DNA of 64,000 nt from Opisthorchis felineus (lineage: Eukaryota > Platyhelminthes > Trematoda > Opisthorchiida > Opisthorchiidae), in NCBI GenBank assembly GCA_004794785.1, contig SJOL01008662.1, positions 416,849 through 480,848 of the forward strand. Direction: 5' to 3'. Below the pieces are notes generated by a model that saw nothing but the letters and a program-made list of their open reading frames with translations, did no database searches and was not told the DNA's origin. The translations under genes were made by a program, and so were the position numbers. The number at the start of each line of letters is the position of its first letter. Position 1 is the stretch's first letter. Positions 1-10,654 of the stretch are shown here, one piece after another.

Positions 1-1022
1 GTTGCGAGACAGTGAAATGTTCACAAATTATTGAACCTCTCTACATTTTCACAGAAACATGGAGAAAATTGTGAAGCAGCCTAATACTTTGATGGAGGCT
101 CAGAAATATATTTCTCTTCAAATTACTTCTGGCCAATTGTTGAGGTGTTGACGACTTGATCTGTGGGGTCATCAACCATTCACCGTTGTTACAGAGTACA
201 AACGTCAAAAGCCGACCCAGACCTTACTCAGAATCGAGTTTTCCTGTTTTCGTACATCGCATAGTTTGATGATGTTGCAAGAATAATCTGCGTTGCATTG
301 TTTGATGGGTAGCTGGCTAGCTAAAAAGTTGGATTCTTAGAGCAGTGAAGGCAAAACGCTCATCGCAAGAGTGTGTCTCTTCAAGGATTTGAAATGCTCA
401 TTAGTATTGTTGAAAGCAAAATTTGCTCAAAGAGTGCTTTCAAGCCTAAATTTCGCTTCAAAGGCCTATGCAAAAAAAAGAAATAAACAACTGTGCCTGT
501 TTTTTTTAAAGTTTTCGCAGTTATGCCAAGAACATGTGCGAAGAACATGTACAAGTTGTGCTGAATCAACTCCTCATTACGGGCAAATACCAGGACTCTC
601 AACTCATTCGCAAATAACATTTTGTGGCAGCAAGCTCAAAACGTCATATTTTTATCTTGGATCGGTGACCCAGAAACATTGTAGATAATCAAAGCAATAC
701 TGGCAAGCGGTACGCAATGTTCTTCTCCTTAAAAATATGTTCTGAACAGCAAAACCCAGGACACTGCTATACATTTGTGTAGACTAATTGTATATTCATC
801 TTAGGAGGTAGGCTGTAATAAAGTTATTAGTGGTTATCATGTTTTTGCCAGAATGTGGGATTTTATCTCGGTAATAAGAGTGTGATATACCAGATTCAAA
901 ATCGACGTTTCTGTCGAAATCAAACATACTTCAAATTCTGGTTTACCGTTATTTAACGTAAGTGATCGTAAACAATAGGTAGACAGAAGATGAAAACTTA
1001 CAGTGGTTGTCTAAACTTCTGG

Positions 1023-1056
1023 TCAGGAACATTCCGCAAGCCTCAGACCAACGCCA
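1023..1056 (-). CDS. candidate terminal exon C of a small-exon minus-strand gene
   Basis: Follows a strong 3' splice site (pyrimidine-rich, ending TTTTCAG) at 1057-1059. Read in the phase left by exon B (1170-1221) it gives Phe-GVGLRLAECS and a TGA at 1023-1025. The same exon could run on to a consensus donor (GTAAGT, 996-1001). Read in phase 0 it would then encode an internal exon, WRWSEACGMFLTRSLDNH, so terminal and internal versions are both possible. No family recognised. I prefer the terminal reading because phases then match through all three exons. Confidence 0.35.
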
Positions 1057-1169
1057 CTGAAAACAAAAAGCGCGGTGTTCACATAGGAATCCGATGATTC
1101 ATCAGCATACTTTCTTGGTATATCCGTATCCGGTGTCGACAGGGGTAAGCAAGAAGGTTTGGAACTTAC

Positions 1170-1221
1170 AAAGATTTGGCCTGAGGTGGGTAACCAAAAA
1201 CCATCAAAGAAGAAACTAAAG
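1170..1221 (-). CDS. candidate internal exon B of the same minus-strand gene
   Basis: 52 nt between an acceptor ending GACAG (1222-1224) and a consensus donor GTAAGT (1164-1169). In the phase supplied by exon A it reads Ala-LVSSLMVFGYPPQAKS and passes two bases on to exon C, completing Phe. A second open frame also exists (FSFFFDGFWLPTSGQIF). Intron to exon A is about 850 nt, intron to exon C about 110 nt. Product unknown; this is a splice-signal call. Confidence 0.35.
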
Positions 1222-2067
1222 CTGTCAAAATTTGCAAAACTGTCTTGGAGTTTCAGTGCAATTAATTTTTGCTATTTTACAAGTCAAATTAGATTACGAA
1301 TAGCACTACTGTGTATATGCTAGTGAAACTAACCATTGGCTGAATAATTTGAATCAGGCGGTTGATTGCAGAATATGTGAAAATCAACCCATTTTCTTTA
1401 AAGTAGACGAAGATGTGTTTTTCCGCAACGGAAAATCCATCGGAATGAGTGCAGTTTGTAATAAAAAACCAACTGCCGTTTTGTACCCATCCTAGTAGAC
1501 GCATTCTTGCGCACCGGAAAAATGTTATCCTGTTGGTATTTATGCCACATTGACAAATGAGAACAAGGTGATCGCACCACAAACATATGAATAATACATA
1601 TCGGTTCACAAGCTTGCCCAGAGCAGTAGGTAGATATACGGATAGTGGAAGCAACAAACAAAATTTTTCGGAACCACAAAAAACTAAAAAACCCACTAGT
1701 GCCAGGTGTGTGAAGAGAATGGATTAAATCTGCAGTGCGATTGCTGGCTGATCGTTCACGAGAAGCAACACGTTTCAGATTAATTGATGCATGTGCTCTT
1801 CATTTAAAGCAATTAAAGCTAATTAACTTGCATATTTAATTTTGAACACAACAATTATTCAGATCTCCTAGCTTATCATAAAAAATTCGCACAGTGTTAC
1901 ACCCTCAAGTGTTCAGCTGGGCTGAGAGCATTGACACGTTTACCATTAGCTAATTTTTTATCAACATCTCTCCGGATGGTCATGATGGCTTTTCACAGTA
2001 ACACTCGAATTGAAATTGCTCACTTCCAAAGCTCAATGAAACCAATGTAATGTAAGTTGAAACTCAC

Positions 2068-2149
2068 CGTAAATTTTTCGGCTTTCGTAGCCTTGGAGAA
2101 GATGTACAGGAGCATGAAAATCGCGTAAGTGAAGAAAACGCGTGAGCGT
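2068..2149 (-). CDS. candidate internal exon A of the same minus-strand gene
   Basis: 82 nt ending at a near-perfect donor (ACG|GTGAGT, donor at 2062-2067). The likely acceptor is the GAG after a pyrimidine-rich stretch at about 2150-2168. The preferred frame contains FHAPVHLLQGYESRKIY and ends one base into a codon, which exon B completes. Another frame of the same DNA encodes a hydrophobic segment (RVFFTYAIFMLLYIFSK) ending in phase 0. No family recognised. Upstream exons, if any, would lie above 2150 on this strand and were not identified. Confidence 0.35.
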
Positions 2150-2920
2150 CTCGGCAAAGCAGCAGGTGGTATGTCCCACGGTTAGAGTCGATGCAGCCGG
2201 CGATTTGGCAAGACAGTGTTCCACGTCGTTTTATTCAACAACCGTCTGAGTTGACTTTGACTCGCGAAGGTTGCTTGACGACCTGGAACATCATTGATAG
2301 ATTCAGAAGTAATGTACCATACGGACCAAAAAAGGAATAGAGATATCACAGCTTTGTTTACATGTCAGTGTACCTAACATCTTAAGCCGTAAAAAGTCAC
2401 CTCCCGACAGCCTGCATGACCGATTAAAAGGGAAGAAAAAGGCGTTACAGAATTCTTTGGTAACAAGATAATTGGTGGATAATCCAGGTTGCTTCAACTG
2501 TGGGTATATCGGACCTCACGGCAATACTTGATAACAGCGAATCCATTTGCTACTGCAACTTTGCACCGTTCCCGAATCGAGAAAAAAATATAATGGACCA
2601 ATAGCGTTTAAGGTCACAGTTAGGGGCTCATTCCACTTGTAATTATTCACAGAATATAGAAAAGAACTTCACTTCCGATGACCAGGGTACATTCAATAAA
2701 TACTCGGACGAGGTCCACGTAAATAAAGTTGCCTTTAATAGAAGAGGTACCATGTATTTTGAGGTATCCTTTATGTCTGGTAAATGTATTAATCTGCAAT
2801 ACCGGATTAACTGCAAGAAGCTGATATGTTCCCTAAAAGTGGAACATACTCCTGTTCCTGGCAATTCAACGGAGCATAAGGGAATATACAGGTCTTACTT
2901 TACAGGACGGTGTATATTAA

Positions 2921-2939
2921 TATATATATATATATATAT
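2921..2939. repeat. (TA)n microsatellite
   Basis: Uninterrupted TA dinucleotide run of about 19 bases in an A+T-rich stretch. Confidence 0.9.
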
Positions 2940-3391
2940 TGGAATAAGGTTTTGGTGGGCCCAGTTTGCAGGTGTAATCTCAACCACTTTAAGACTTTGT
3001 GGGAAGACGAGGTATCAGTTCCAAAAAATGCCAGAATTGGGTTGGTGGGCACCCTTGAAAGGGGCTGAAAGCAGTTGAGTAAGGTGTTATTCGGATTTCT
3101 CCAAAGTGTGTTAGCGAGTTGCATGGAAGACGTCAGAAGAAGTGGTCGGAAACGTTTAATAGGATGGTAGCCTGAGGTTGTCCAATGATGCTTTCCGCCT
3201 CGTTCTCCTCATTTTCCTCATTTAACTCGCTCTCCTCGAGCAACGTAGAACTGAATTATGAGCCTGCTTTACTGTGTTTTGCTCCCTTTCTGACGAAACT
3301 CGGTGACATTCAGTTAGCTGAAATTAGAGATATCGTGGGTGAAATTGTTATACTACACTTTTGTCCTAACTCTTTTTGTAACTCTCCGCAG

Positions 3392-3532
3392 ACCTATTGC
3401 TGGATTCGCCCTCAGGCTAATATTGCTCGTTTATCTATGCCAAACAGTCATCCTCAACTCAAAAGACGGAATTGAATGGCTTGTACTTTCCATATACATC
3501 GGAATGCTTATCCTATATGACGTGGATATACC
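3392..3532 (+). CDS. candidate internal exon, membrane-protein-like
   Basis: 141 nt (47 codons), phase 2 at both ends. It lies between a strong acceptor (TTTTTGTAACTCTCCGCAG) and a donor ACC|GTAACT. The encoded segment holds two hydrophobic stretches, GFALRLILLVYLCQTVIL and WLVLSIYIGMLILY, separated by the polar NSKDGIE, as in a two-helix hairpin of a multi-pass membrane protein. The phase does not match the RGS exon at 4773, so it would belong to another gene. No family recognised. Confidence 0.25.
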
Positions 3533-4772
3533 GTAACTTGGCGTCCCGCTGAGGTAAAGCGGTGTGATCCTAGGAATCCTCTAAATTCTTGAATGAATTC
3601 GCAACTGAATAATTGTTCTTCCGATATCCCGACAAAACGTCCCGTCTTTCAGGCTTCACCTTTGTTTCTGGGGGACTAAAGATACGTTAAAGGCTGGTCG
3701 CTATTCAGATTAGGGAATACAAATATAGTTGCAAAATGTCATCTTCTATGAAGGAAACGCCAGGCTATTTTACGTCTGGACTGCCTTGGTCAGCCTTGTT
3801 TGTAATCCTACATGAGAGTAAACAAGACTCTATCTAGGAAATGTACGGGAGCTTTTACCTCTAGTTGAACAGAATAATTTGATTTAATTAATTCTGGAAT
3901 CAGAGTGCATTTTCTGGTTTCATTCAGGCGTCCAGCTGAATCTGAAGCATTCCAGACCCACGGAGTCGGTGAATTGGCAAAAAATGAATGATCAGTAGCA
4001 CTCTGCTGCAGAGGCCGAGGCATCTCACATTATCACTCGCAGCCCCACAATAGTGGGAATATTATTCTGCTGCATTTTAGAGTTTCTACCTGGCTAGCGG
4101 CTGGCTTGCGTCACTGTTTGCAAAGACTGTGAAATAATCAGCCAGGGATATTCGTTTCAGCGCTGCTGATAGCCTACAGGTCATGCTACTTCATCAGTCC
4201 CAAAACGCTGCAAACAGTTATGACCCGAAACGGGATACGCCAAAACATTTAAAGCAAACAGTAGTACATCAGTCGATATTATCATCGCAAACCATCAGTT
4301 TTATGCGGAGTGGCCCTGGGGTCTTTTCTGTATATCAGGTGGCAGGAATATAAGCACCATGCGCAAACATTTCACAGGTAACTTGATAAGTTTTCTGCTA
4401 CTCCTTAAGCATCATTTTCTTGCCTGCCTGATTTGTTTTCCAATAGAAGCCGTCAGTTCGTTCTGAATTCACTATGAATGAGGTTATGGTGAAGACATTA
4501 GCGACTGGTTGAATTTTCTGAAATCAATTGGTGAATTGTGGTTTATGCATTCACTGGCTCCACTGGAGAAGCATTATATTATTCGGCATAAACAACCAGA
4601 GATTTTCTGACTTTCACGACAAGACGGCTAGGTAATACTATGTTGGACTGTGCCCCAAACCACAGGCAACCAGGCGGCGCTCGACTTCTACTCATATTTA
4701 GCGAAATTGTCTGAGTTAAGTTTCACCGTTTATTATCCATGTTATGTGTGATCCATTCCGAATTTCTTTCAG

Positions 4773-4970
4773 GTTAGTCTTGATTCCCGTGTGCGTGAAA
4801 TCATCAACGCCAACATGATTGAACCCACCCCGCATACTTTTGACGAGGCCCAAATGCAAGTCTACACTCTAATGCATCGAGATTCCTACTTGCGATTTCT
4901 TAATTCGAGGATTTACAAGGATTTACTGCATCGTGCCTGTCCTTTTCTATCCAATTCCAGTTTGGACTGA
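4773..4970 (+). CDS. RGS protein, RZ subfamily (RGS17/19/20-like), last coding exon
   Basis: C-terminal third of a regulator of G-protein signalling domain. These proteins accelerate GTP hydrolysis by G-alpha subunits (the RZ group acts on Gi/Gz) at the plasma membrane. The exon follows a clear acceptor (CCGAATTTCTTTCAG) in phase 0 and encodes 65 residues. Visible landmarks in order are VSLDSRVREIINANMIEPTP, HTFDEAQMQVYTLMHRDSY, RFLNSRIYKDLL, then a non-conserved tail HRACPFLSNSSLD and TGA. The HRDSY block and the EP(T/S)xHxFD(E/D)AQ block are diagnostic of RZ rather than R4 members. The near-invariant proline of DSYPRF is leucine here. The N-terminal RGS helices (SEENxxFW region) are not between 1 and 4772, so the rest of the gene lies left of the window. 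A poly(A) signal AATAAA at 5591-5596 would give a 3' UTR of about 620 nt. Confidence 0.9.
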   Translation, partial: VSLDSRVREIINANMIEPTPHTFDEAQMQVYTLMHRDSYLRFLNSRIYKDLLHRACPFLSNSSLD

Positions 4971-5126
4971 CACGTCCACACCCACATTCAATTTCTGGCG
5001 TTGCTCGCCCTCTCTTCTCGACATCCCTCAATATTTGCATTTTGAAAATTTTTCAGGGATTTGCTGATTTTGTGCAATGTTGGCATTGTTACTTGGGCCT
5101 AAACTGAGATGACTTATGACATTTAG

Positions 5127-5157
5127 CCAGAACTGGAGCAGTTATGCAGAACACTTG
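5127..5157 (+). CDS. candidate 31-nt small exon
   Basis: Bounded by an acceptor ending ACATTTAG and a consensus donor TTG|GTGAGT. Reads PELEQLCRTL plus one base. It joins in phase to a possible terminal exon at 5278-5333 (acceptor TTTTAATTCCACAG), giving Gly-DSILSCFDAGWSCYRNT and TAA. Both lie in what would be the 3' UTR of the RGS gene, so they could be alternative 3' exons or chance. No family recognised. Confidence 0.18.
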
Positions 5158-5424
5158 GTGAGTGCCAGCGTTCCTCGACCCGTAAAACTCTCGAGCCGTT
5201 GGCAGTAATTTCGGTTTTATTATACGGTAGGTGGCTGGCTCTACCTATCATCCCGTATTCACATTTTAATTCCACAGGTGATAGCATCCTTTCATGCTTT
5301 GATGCCGGTTGGTCATGTTACCGAAACACCTAAATTATGATAGTAAATCACCAAACCCAGCCGCGCTGCGAATGTGATAATGAACGCGCTGTAAAAATAG
5401 TGTACAATATAGTGTTTTTCAACC

Positions 5425-5444
5425 ACTGATAGCAGGCTATCAGT
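5425..5444. repeat. perfect 9-bp inverted repeat
   Basis: ACTGATAGC, a 2-nt spacer, then GCTATCAGT: an almost uninterrupted palindrome in the RGS 3' region. Function unknown. Confidence 0.6.
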
Positions 5445-5590
5445 AAATATCCATCAACTTCGACTGAAGTGCTTATGTGAAAGACCGTTGGACCATCACC
5501 TGGACATAAATGGTTACGTGTTACTTACATATGAGTCAGAGCTGTTTCAACTCAGCATTTCTTCCTTCCTTTTCTTCTTCTGAGAGTATA

Positions 5591-5596
5591 AATAAA
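5591..5596 (+). terminator. poly(A) signal, probable 3' end of the RGS gene
   Basis: Canonical AATAAA about 620 nt after the RGS stop codon, the first on this strand downstream of it. Confidence 0.45.
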
Positions 5597-5790
5597 CCAA
5601 ATGTCAGACTGCACTTGTGTGTATGTATGTACTAACAATGGAGTGCCATTTTGTGTGCAAAACCTGTCTCCTTTGAACTGTTTCCACAAGCTTTTTGGTG
5701 GATCGTGGTCCTTCCTGTAGGATTTCAGCTGACACCATGAGCTCTATTTGCGGACACTGTTACTCATCTCCAATTCTACACTTTCTTCAG

Positions 5791-5865
5791 ACATGTGATA
5801 ACCTGAAATACCCCAACAGTTACAGAAGGCTGGTCATTTGTCGTCGCGTCAAGAACGAGAAATGA
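5791..5865 (+). CDS. candidate terminal exon (24 residues)
   Basis: A very good acceptor (CCAATTCTACACTTTCTTCAG) opens a single stop-free frame, phase 0: TCDNLKYPNSYRRLVICRR then VKNEK and TGA. The other two frames stop at once. An AATAAA lies at about 6286. No family recognised. The short basic tail would be unremarkable as a protein C-terminus. Confidence 0.28.
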   Translation, partial: TCDNLKYPNSYRRLVICRRVKNEK

Positions 5866-6875
5866 TAAAATGTACTATATAAAACCACGTGATATCTACA
5901 TAACAAAAGTTACCATTCACTGCAACTAACTTCTTTGAATACATGTTACAAATGTGATAGAATATATCCTAAATTTGTCTTGTTTTGTCACTGTCAGTTT
6001 TTTTCATGTTAAACCGATTTCCTGTGTTTTAATGTTATGAGCGCAAATTGCGAGATTGCTGCACCAAAATTGAATTTACCGTCCTGCCAGTCTATTAAGA
6101 ATCTCTTTATTTAACGCTTCCACCAACCCTTTCACCCAGTACTGAGAATATCTCGACACGAATATCTCCACACGAAACATTTCAATTTATTGTGGGCAAG
6201 AAAACCATCGGACAATCTGGTATCCTTTATATCCTCACCAATTCTCCAATGTGTATATAAAACAGTTCTGAAGCACCCCGGATAGAATAAACAGATGAAC
6301 TCTCGAAGTTTTTGAATCAGTGCATTAGAAAATCGCATAGTGATATGACGTTTAACTCTTGGGATTTTGTCATTTCGGTGCATAACAGGCTCAGTATTGT
6401 ATCTGTTTGTACAAAATCTCAGTTGAAAACATTTGCGATTATCTGATAAGGCCTCTAGAGGTGACGTCTCATAAAAGAATACCGAACTCTGAAAGACTAG
6501 TGTGTTTCCCACATCGATTCGAACCATGTGTGATATATAGAAATAGACAGTGAAAAAACAACAACCAAAGGTGACTTTGTTGGTTTGAACACTGTTCGGA
6601 ATTTATGCTGTTGAGTAGGCTTACCCGAAGAGGCCAGTCATGCATGTGTTTCCTTAATCGGAACGTTTTTAACGGTTGCTGGATTTCCGATTCTGTACAC
6701 AAAACCCTTCCATACGTGGCGCCTTGGATACTTCTATGAACTGAATAGTTCATATTCTTTGATCACAGGACATATTTTGTAGGCTTTCAAAAACTCTATT
6801 CCGTGCATTATTCTGACGTATACGTAATATTGTATCTAACGGGGAATTGTATACTTCAAAGCAATTAGTAAGTCA
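5866..6875. other. no gene recognised
   Basis: A+T-rich sequence. The overlapping minus-strand ORFs at 6132-6753 have no splice support, start codon context or recognisable domain. A B-box-like GGTTCGAATCG on the minus strand near 6514-6524 has no matching A box or tRNA fold. Confidence 0.5.
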
Positions 6876-7034
6876 ATGGCGGCCGACTGCTTGTCCGTAG
6901 CCAGTGAGGATGTAGCGGAGGATCGTCCTGAAAAAAGGACGCAGCGCAGAATAAACATTGACACTTTTTGTACCCACGAACTCACAAATCAGCAAGCATA
7001 CCTCACCTTTCCGTTGCACATAGTGGAAGTTTAG
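6876..7034 (+). CDS. candidate small ORF or first exon with ATG in good context
   Basis: ATG at 6876 (GTCAATGGCG context) opens 52 codons: MAADCLSVASEDVAEDRPEK, then RTQRRINIDTF and on to a TAG. The acidic/basic composition is protein-like and locally CpG-rich. A fair donor inside (CCA|GTGAGG, about 6904) would make it a short first exon instead. No family recognised. Confidence 0.25.
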   Translation: MAADCLSVASEDVAEDRPEKRTQRRINIDTFCTHELTNQQAYLTFPLHIVEV

Positions 7035-7741
7035 AATGTGATTTTTTCACAACTTTCTGCCGCAAACAGCTTGATGAATGCATGAGATTCTCCTCTAAGT
7101 GTTTTCATCAATGATGGGACAGAATCGCAGTCTGTGCATGCGTTGAGTAAGTAACTATATGCGTGAACCGTCTGCTGTAACGTCCACAATGAGATGAAGT
7201 AAATTTTACGTTGATAACAATGATAAAATTGCAGAAATCCAGTAAAAGTATACGTCAGTCTGGTGTTTGTTACACGAGCTGATTGTTTCGAAAATAGACT
7301 TCAAATGGACTTGCTGTGGCGAACCTTCATAGGAAATAAGATTTTTGTAAGTTCATGAACTGTTTTTAGCTGAACAAAAGCAATCGATAGAAAAATCTAA
7401 TTATCATCATCCTGCACATTACTGTGATGCAGTTAAATGAATTCTCTACCTACCAGCTAACTTTTAAAGAAAGTGTTTCCTGACACAGAAGATGCTCTTG
7501 TCATGGGGTGTTTTCAGTGGACTACCGTGGTATGTAGTGTATTTCAAGTGTCTCAATTGCCTTGATAGCATTTACCTCAAGCACAGAATGCCAAGCGGAA
7601 ACTACCCGTTCCAGATAGAGTTATTTATTAGTCTCCAAACTAATTAGTGGTGCGTGACTGAATTCTCACTCTCGATAACTCGTAAACTTTTTCAAGCAAT
7701 TATAGGGTATCACTGAAAAAAGTTGGTTGCACTGCCCGCAG

Positions 7742-7798
7742 GATTCAAGCGTAAAGATCGATGACGACTGTCACCAGATTGTGGCGTTGGTTTACTAG
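7742..7798 (+). CDS. candidate terminal exon (18 residues)
   Basis: The acceptor GGTTGCACTGCCCGCAG is followed by one open frame, DSSVKIDDDCHQIVALVY, and TAG. No partner exon was found in matching phase nearby and no family is recognised. Confidence 0.2.
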   Translation, partial: DSSVKIDDDCHQIVALVY

Positions 7799-8262
7799 AA
7801 TGCAACGTAGTCAACAGTATTTTTAATATTGGATGCCTGTGCAAAACTGATTGTGGCAGTGAGAGCAGATGGGCATGCTTAATTGGAGAACGAAATTTGT
7901 TTCACACATGGCGACGTGTAGCCTAGTGTGAATTTGTTACCCTTGATGGAGACTCAAGAGAGATCAGCATACATGTAGGGACATTCTGGGAAGCACCCGC
8001 CTTTCTGAGCATAACGGCACTAGCACTGGCTGTTTGGCATTTGGGTACCTAATTATGCTACACATTCTTCAGGGTTCACTGCACCCTCCATAAAAAGTGT
8101 CGTAACAATGCTGTCTGGTGAATAGTCGACACTGTGACGGATTTGCTGCCTGGATAATGAGGTGGGTAAAAAGAAGTTAGAAGTTTAGTGTTATCATCAT
8201 CCATTAGTACCAGAACAGATTCAGTTATTGGTTAGAAGTTGGTAGAAATTTACCTTCGGTAG

Positions 8263-8329
8263 ATCACTAGCGCTTCTGTATAAACTACAAGTATCTGTGC
8301 CGGTGACCGAGGAGTTGAATTTCGCTCAG
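8263..8329 (+). CDS. candidate internal exon with strong donor
   Basis: Ends at an excellent donor (GCTCAG|GTATGT). The upstream acceptor (TACCTTCGGTAG) is mediocre. Frame: SLALLYKLQVSVPVTEELNF then AQ, ending in phase 0. If it joins the next exon at 8632 in phase 0, the reading stops early in the exon at 10512. So it may belong to a different transcript from the 8632/10512 pair. Confidence 0.25.
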
Positions 8330-8631
8330 GTATGTTTCAAGCTGAACAGGTCTGTGTTATTGACATTGGTTAGACATGGTACAACCTTTTACTAAAAGGC
8401 GTTTTGCTACAAAACTTCTCAATATTTTACTTTGGTACTTCCGCAAGTCGACCAATCAGGAGTCAGAATTTTTCATCAAAGGAAAACAGGAATACAAGTC
8501 TCACCTGAAGACGTTTCCAATAGAGAAATTTCGGCCATCCCCATGTTTACATTCCGTTGTTTGACTAACCATGGATGGGGTTAACTGAGCAATCCACCGA
8601 ATTATACTTATAAATGGTATCTTGTTTACAG

Positions 8632-8688
8632 TGTATTTCACTCAGAATGACTTGCTTTGGATCGCATGTTCGGAATTTAGTCCAATCG
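8632..8688 (+). CDS. candidate internal exon, pairs in phase with 10512-10654
   Basis: 57 nt between acceptor TGGTATCTTGTTTACAG and donor ATCG|GTGAAT. It reads YFTQNDLLWIACSEFSPI with two bases before and one after. The trailing G completes an alanine codon with the start of the exon at 10512, so the two exons read through without a stop. Intron about 1.8 kb. Product unknown. Confidence 0.33.
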
Positions 8689-9067
8689 GTGAATCCATGG
8701 AACTTGGCACAAGGCTTAAGTGAAATTTGTCTTTTCAGCACTCTAATGCACCATCGTTGGGGTGTTCATGGTTTATTCCAACCCTGTTTTGAAGAAAACA
8801 CAAGAGAGGGATCCATCTCTACTTTTGTGCTCAGGAGCAGATTGTGGTTGATTTGGGTGCATCTATATTGCCGAAAACATTTGCGCATACTTTGTTTATC
8901 CTGTAAATTTGTTTGGTATCGAGCACCATGTCTATGCATATGATGTCGAAGTAAAGGGGTTATGTGACAAAGCTACTGTTGTTGTGATCAAATGAGCGTG
9001 CTTTTGTTTTTGGCAATTGGATATTTGCTATATGTCCACCTACGAGGCAACGCCTAAAGAGCAGCAT

Positions 9068-9310
9068 TTACATTTTGACTGCGTAAATATCTATCGGCCA
9101 GTAGACATCTAGAGCAGAGAACATGCTGGTTTCAGCAACTTTTAGGGGAAAGACTGAGAGGTTCCTGTGAAAAACGGCCTTGAGGTCTTGCTGTTCTAAT
9201 GTACGTTTTATGGGCTGCCAAGTAATGTGGGAAGTGCGCCTTCCAGGGTATCTCCTTCTGATCACAGGTATCGAACTTTTCCGCCTCTTTGACTGTTCTG
9301 CATGAACCAT
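9068..9310 (-). CDS. possible small ORF, basic protein
   Basis: From an ATG at 9310 this frame encodes 80 residues: a basic N-terminal part (KRRKSSIPVIRRRYPGRR), then a mixed region ending DVYWPIDIYAVKM and TAA. Composition is less biased toward Ser/Leu/Phe than chance ORFs here, but there is no splice or homology support. Treat as speculative. Confidence 0.15.
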   Translation of the reverse strand: MVHAEQSKRRKSSIPVIRRRYPGRRTSHITWQPIKRTLEQQDLKAVFHRNLSVFPLKVAETSMFSALDVYWPIDIYAVKM

Positions 9311-9477
9311 TGCGTTTTGACTGGTGCTATTTGACACTGGCCCAACATTTATCCTTTAGTTTTTGCAAATAGTTCAGGTAACTCATTCAACTATTGCTAA
9401 GCTTTTCACCGCGTTGACAGATATGACGCCTGTAACGCCTCGATAAGGATTGCGAACTACTTATCAGCCATTGCAGC

Positions 9478-9560
9478 TACAAATGCGTCGCTTTGTAACT
9501 TTGTGCATTCACTTGTAGCCGCATCGGCATCGTCCTTATTTGAGTGCACCACATTATGAC
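9478..9560 (+). CDS. candidate terminal exon next to a poly(A) signal
   Basis: After the acceptor ACTTATCAGCCATTGCAG one frame reads TNASLCNFVHSLVAASASSL then FECTTL and TGA. An AATAAA within an AAT repeat ends at 9606, about 45 nt after the stop. This is a plausible gene 3' end but has no recognised domain. Confidence 0.2.
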
Positions 9561-9588
9561 ATGATTGTCCCAGCCAAGCAGTCAAGTA

Positions 9589-9606
9589 AAATAATAATAA
9601 TAATAA
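9589..9606. repeat. (AAT)n microsatellite
   Basis: Six-unit AAT/ATA run ending in AATAAA. Confidence 0.85.
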
Positions 9607-9690
9607 ACTATCTGAGGCTGACGATTACTTGGTCACACGATAAAGACGCTTATGCGGAACACACCCTGCTTCAAAAGCATTGATGCGTGA

Positions 9691-9706
9691 CTTTCTTTCT
9701 TTCTTT
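9691..9706. repeat. (CTTT)4 microsatellite
   Basis: Four CTTT units in a row. Confidence 0.85.
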
Positions 9707-10511
9707 ATAATGAAAACCCTTTGACAGATAATGACATAATCCAGTAGATATCCACGCCGCAAAGGACACGTTTCTGGAATGCATGCTCCACAATCGGAAG
9801 CATTGTGGTGACTTTAGGGGTTCTTGGAGTCTCTAGACTGTTTCTATTCAGCTTGCGAAATAGAAATTGTTAAGTCAAATAAAATGATAAAACTGTCAGA
9901 AGGTCAGATTGACGGTACTAGCCATTTTGTAGTCATCCGGGCGTTGACGTAACTCACTTGAGCCGACGAAATTCCATTCATATGATTGGCCAACGGAATC
10001 CTAATTTATCTTTTTTCGACTACTTTGTAGAGTGTCTCGGACAGCCAACTTACCATACTTTCCCTAACTTGGTCAGCTGTGTTGCGCCTGAGGCAAATGA
10101 ATTAGAGAAATAGCGCTTTATTTACCTTACAATATAGTCAGCACACCTTCAGGACTTGCCGTATCAAGTACTGTCTCAAAGGTTCCCATTATCCAGTTTT
10201 TAACTTATTTAAAACGCCTTTCTATCAGTGGCAGTAAACCGGTGTGCTTTTTAGTGCATTTCAATTCAGTGATTCGGTCGCCCTCCTGAAACATTTAAAC
10301 TGGAGGCAACGTTTTAGGATTATGATTCGTTTAGTTGTGAGGGTTCCGTCTATTTTGGGAATATGGAGATTGGTATAACACCATCTTAGTTTTACGCTGC
10401 GTTGCACGGCAGCTACGTTAAGGGCCTCTTCAGACCACTGGTCAGTCACCAGTTGAACAACCTGAGTGTTCGACTTTCCGAATCAGACCTTTTCATCCTG
10501 TCTCCTTTCAG

Positions 10512-10654
10512 CGGAATTGAACAATGAATACTGGGTTATTGACCGCATGACCGAAATACCGCACACTCCTCCCAAAGTGATCACTACTCCTTTACTTCAT
10601 GAATTCTCCACAATAGGAACAATTATAGAATGTGAGATAACTGAATCCATTTAG
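10512..10654 (+). CDS. candidate terminal exon of an unknown + strand gene
   Basis: The acceptor is close to ideal (TTTTCATCCTGTCTCCTTTCAG). In phase 1 the exon reads ELNNEYWVIDRMTEIPHTPP, then KVITTPLLHEFSTIG and TIIECEITESI with TAG at the end. Composition (Glu, Thr, Ile, Pro-rich; one Cys) is unlike chance ORFs in this window, and the other frames close quickly. The exon at 8632-8688 supplies a matching phase. AATAAA occurs near 11417. I do not recognise the protein. Confidence 0.4.

Noticed and set aside
5040..5110. GFADFVQCWHCYLGLN after an acceptor, resembling part of a BIR (IAP) zinc-binding motif
   Set aside because: The frame stops immediately, the W-x3-DD-x3-EH part is missing and spacing is wrong. 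Judged chance.
6505..6530. B-box-like GGTTCGAATCG on the minus strand, possible tRNA
   Set aside because: No A box at the right distance, and the flanks do not form acceptor, anticodon or D stems.
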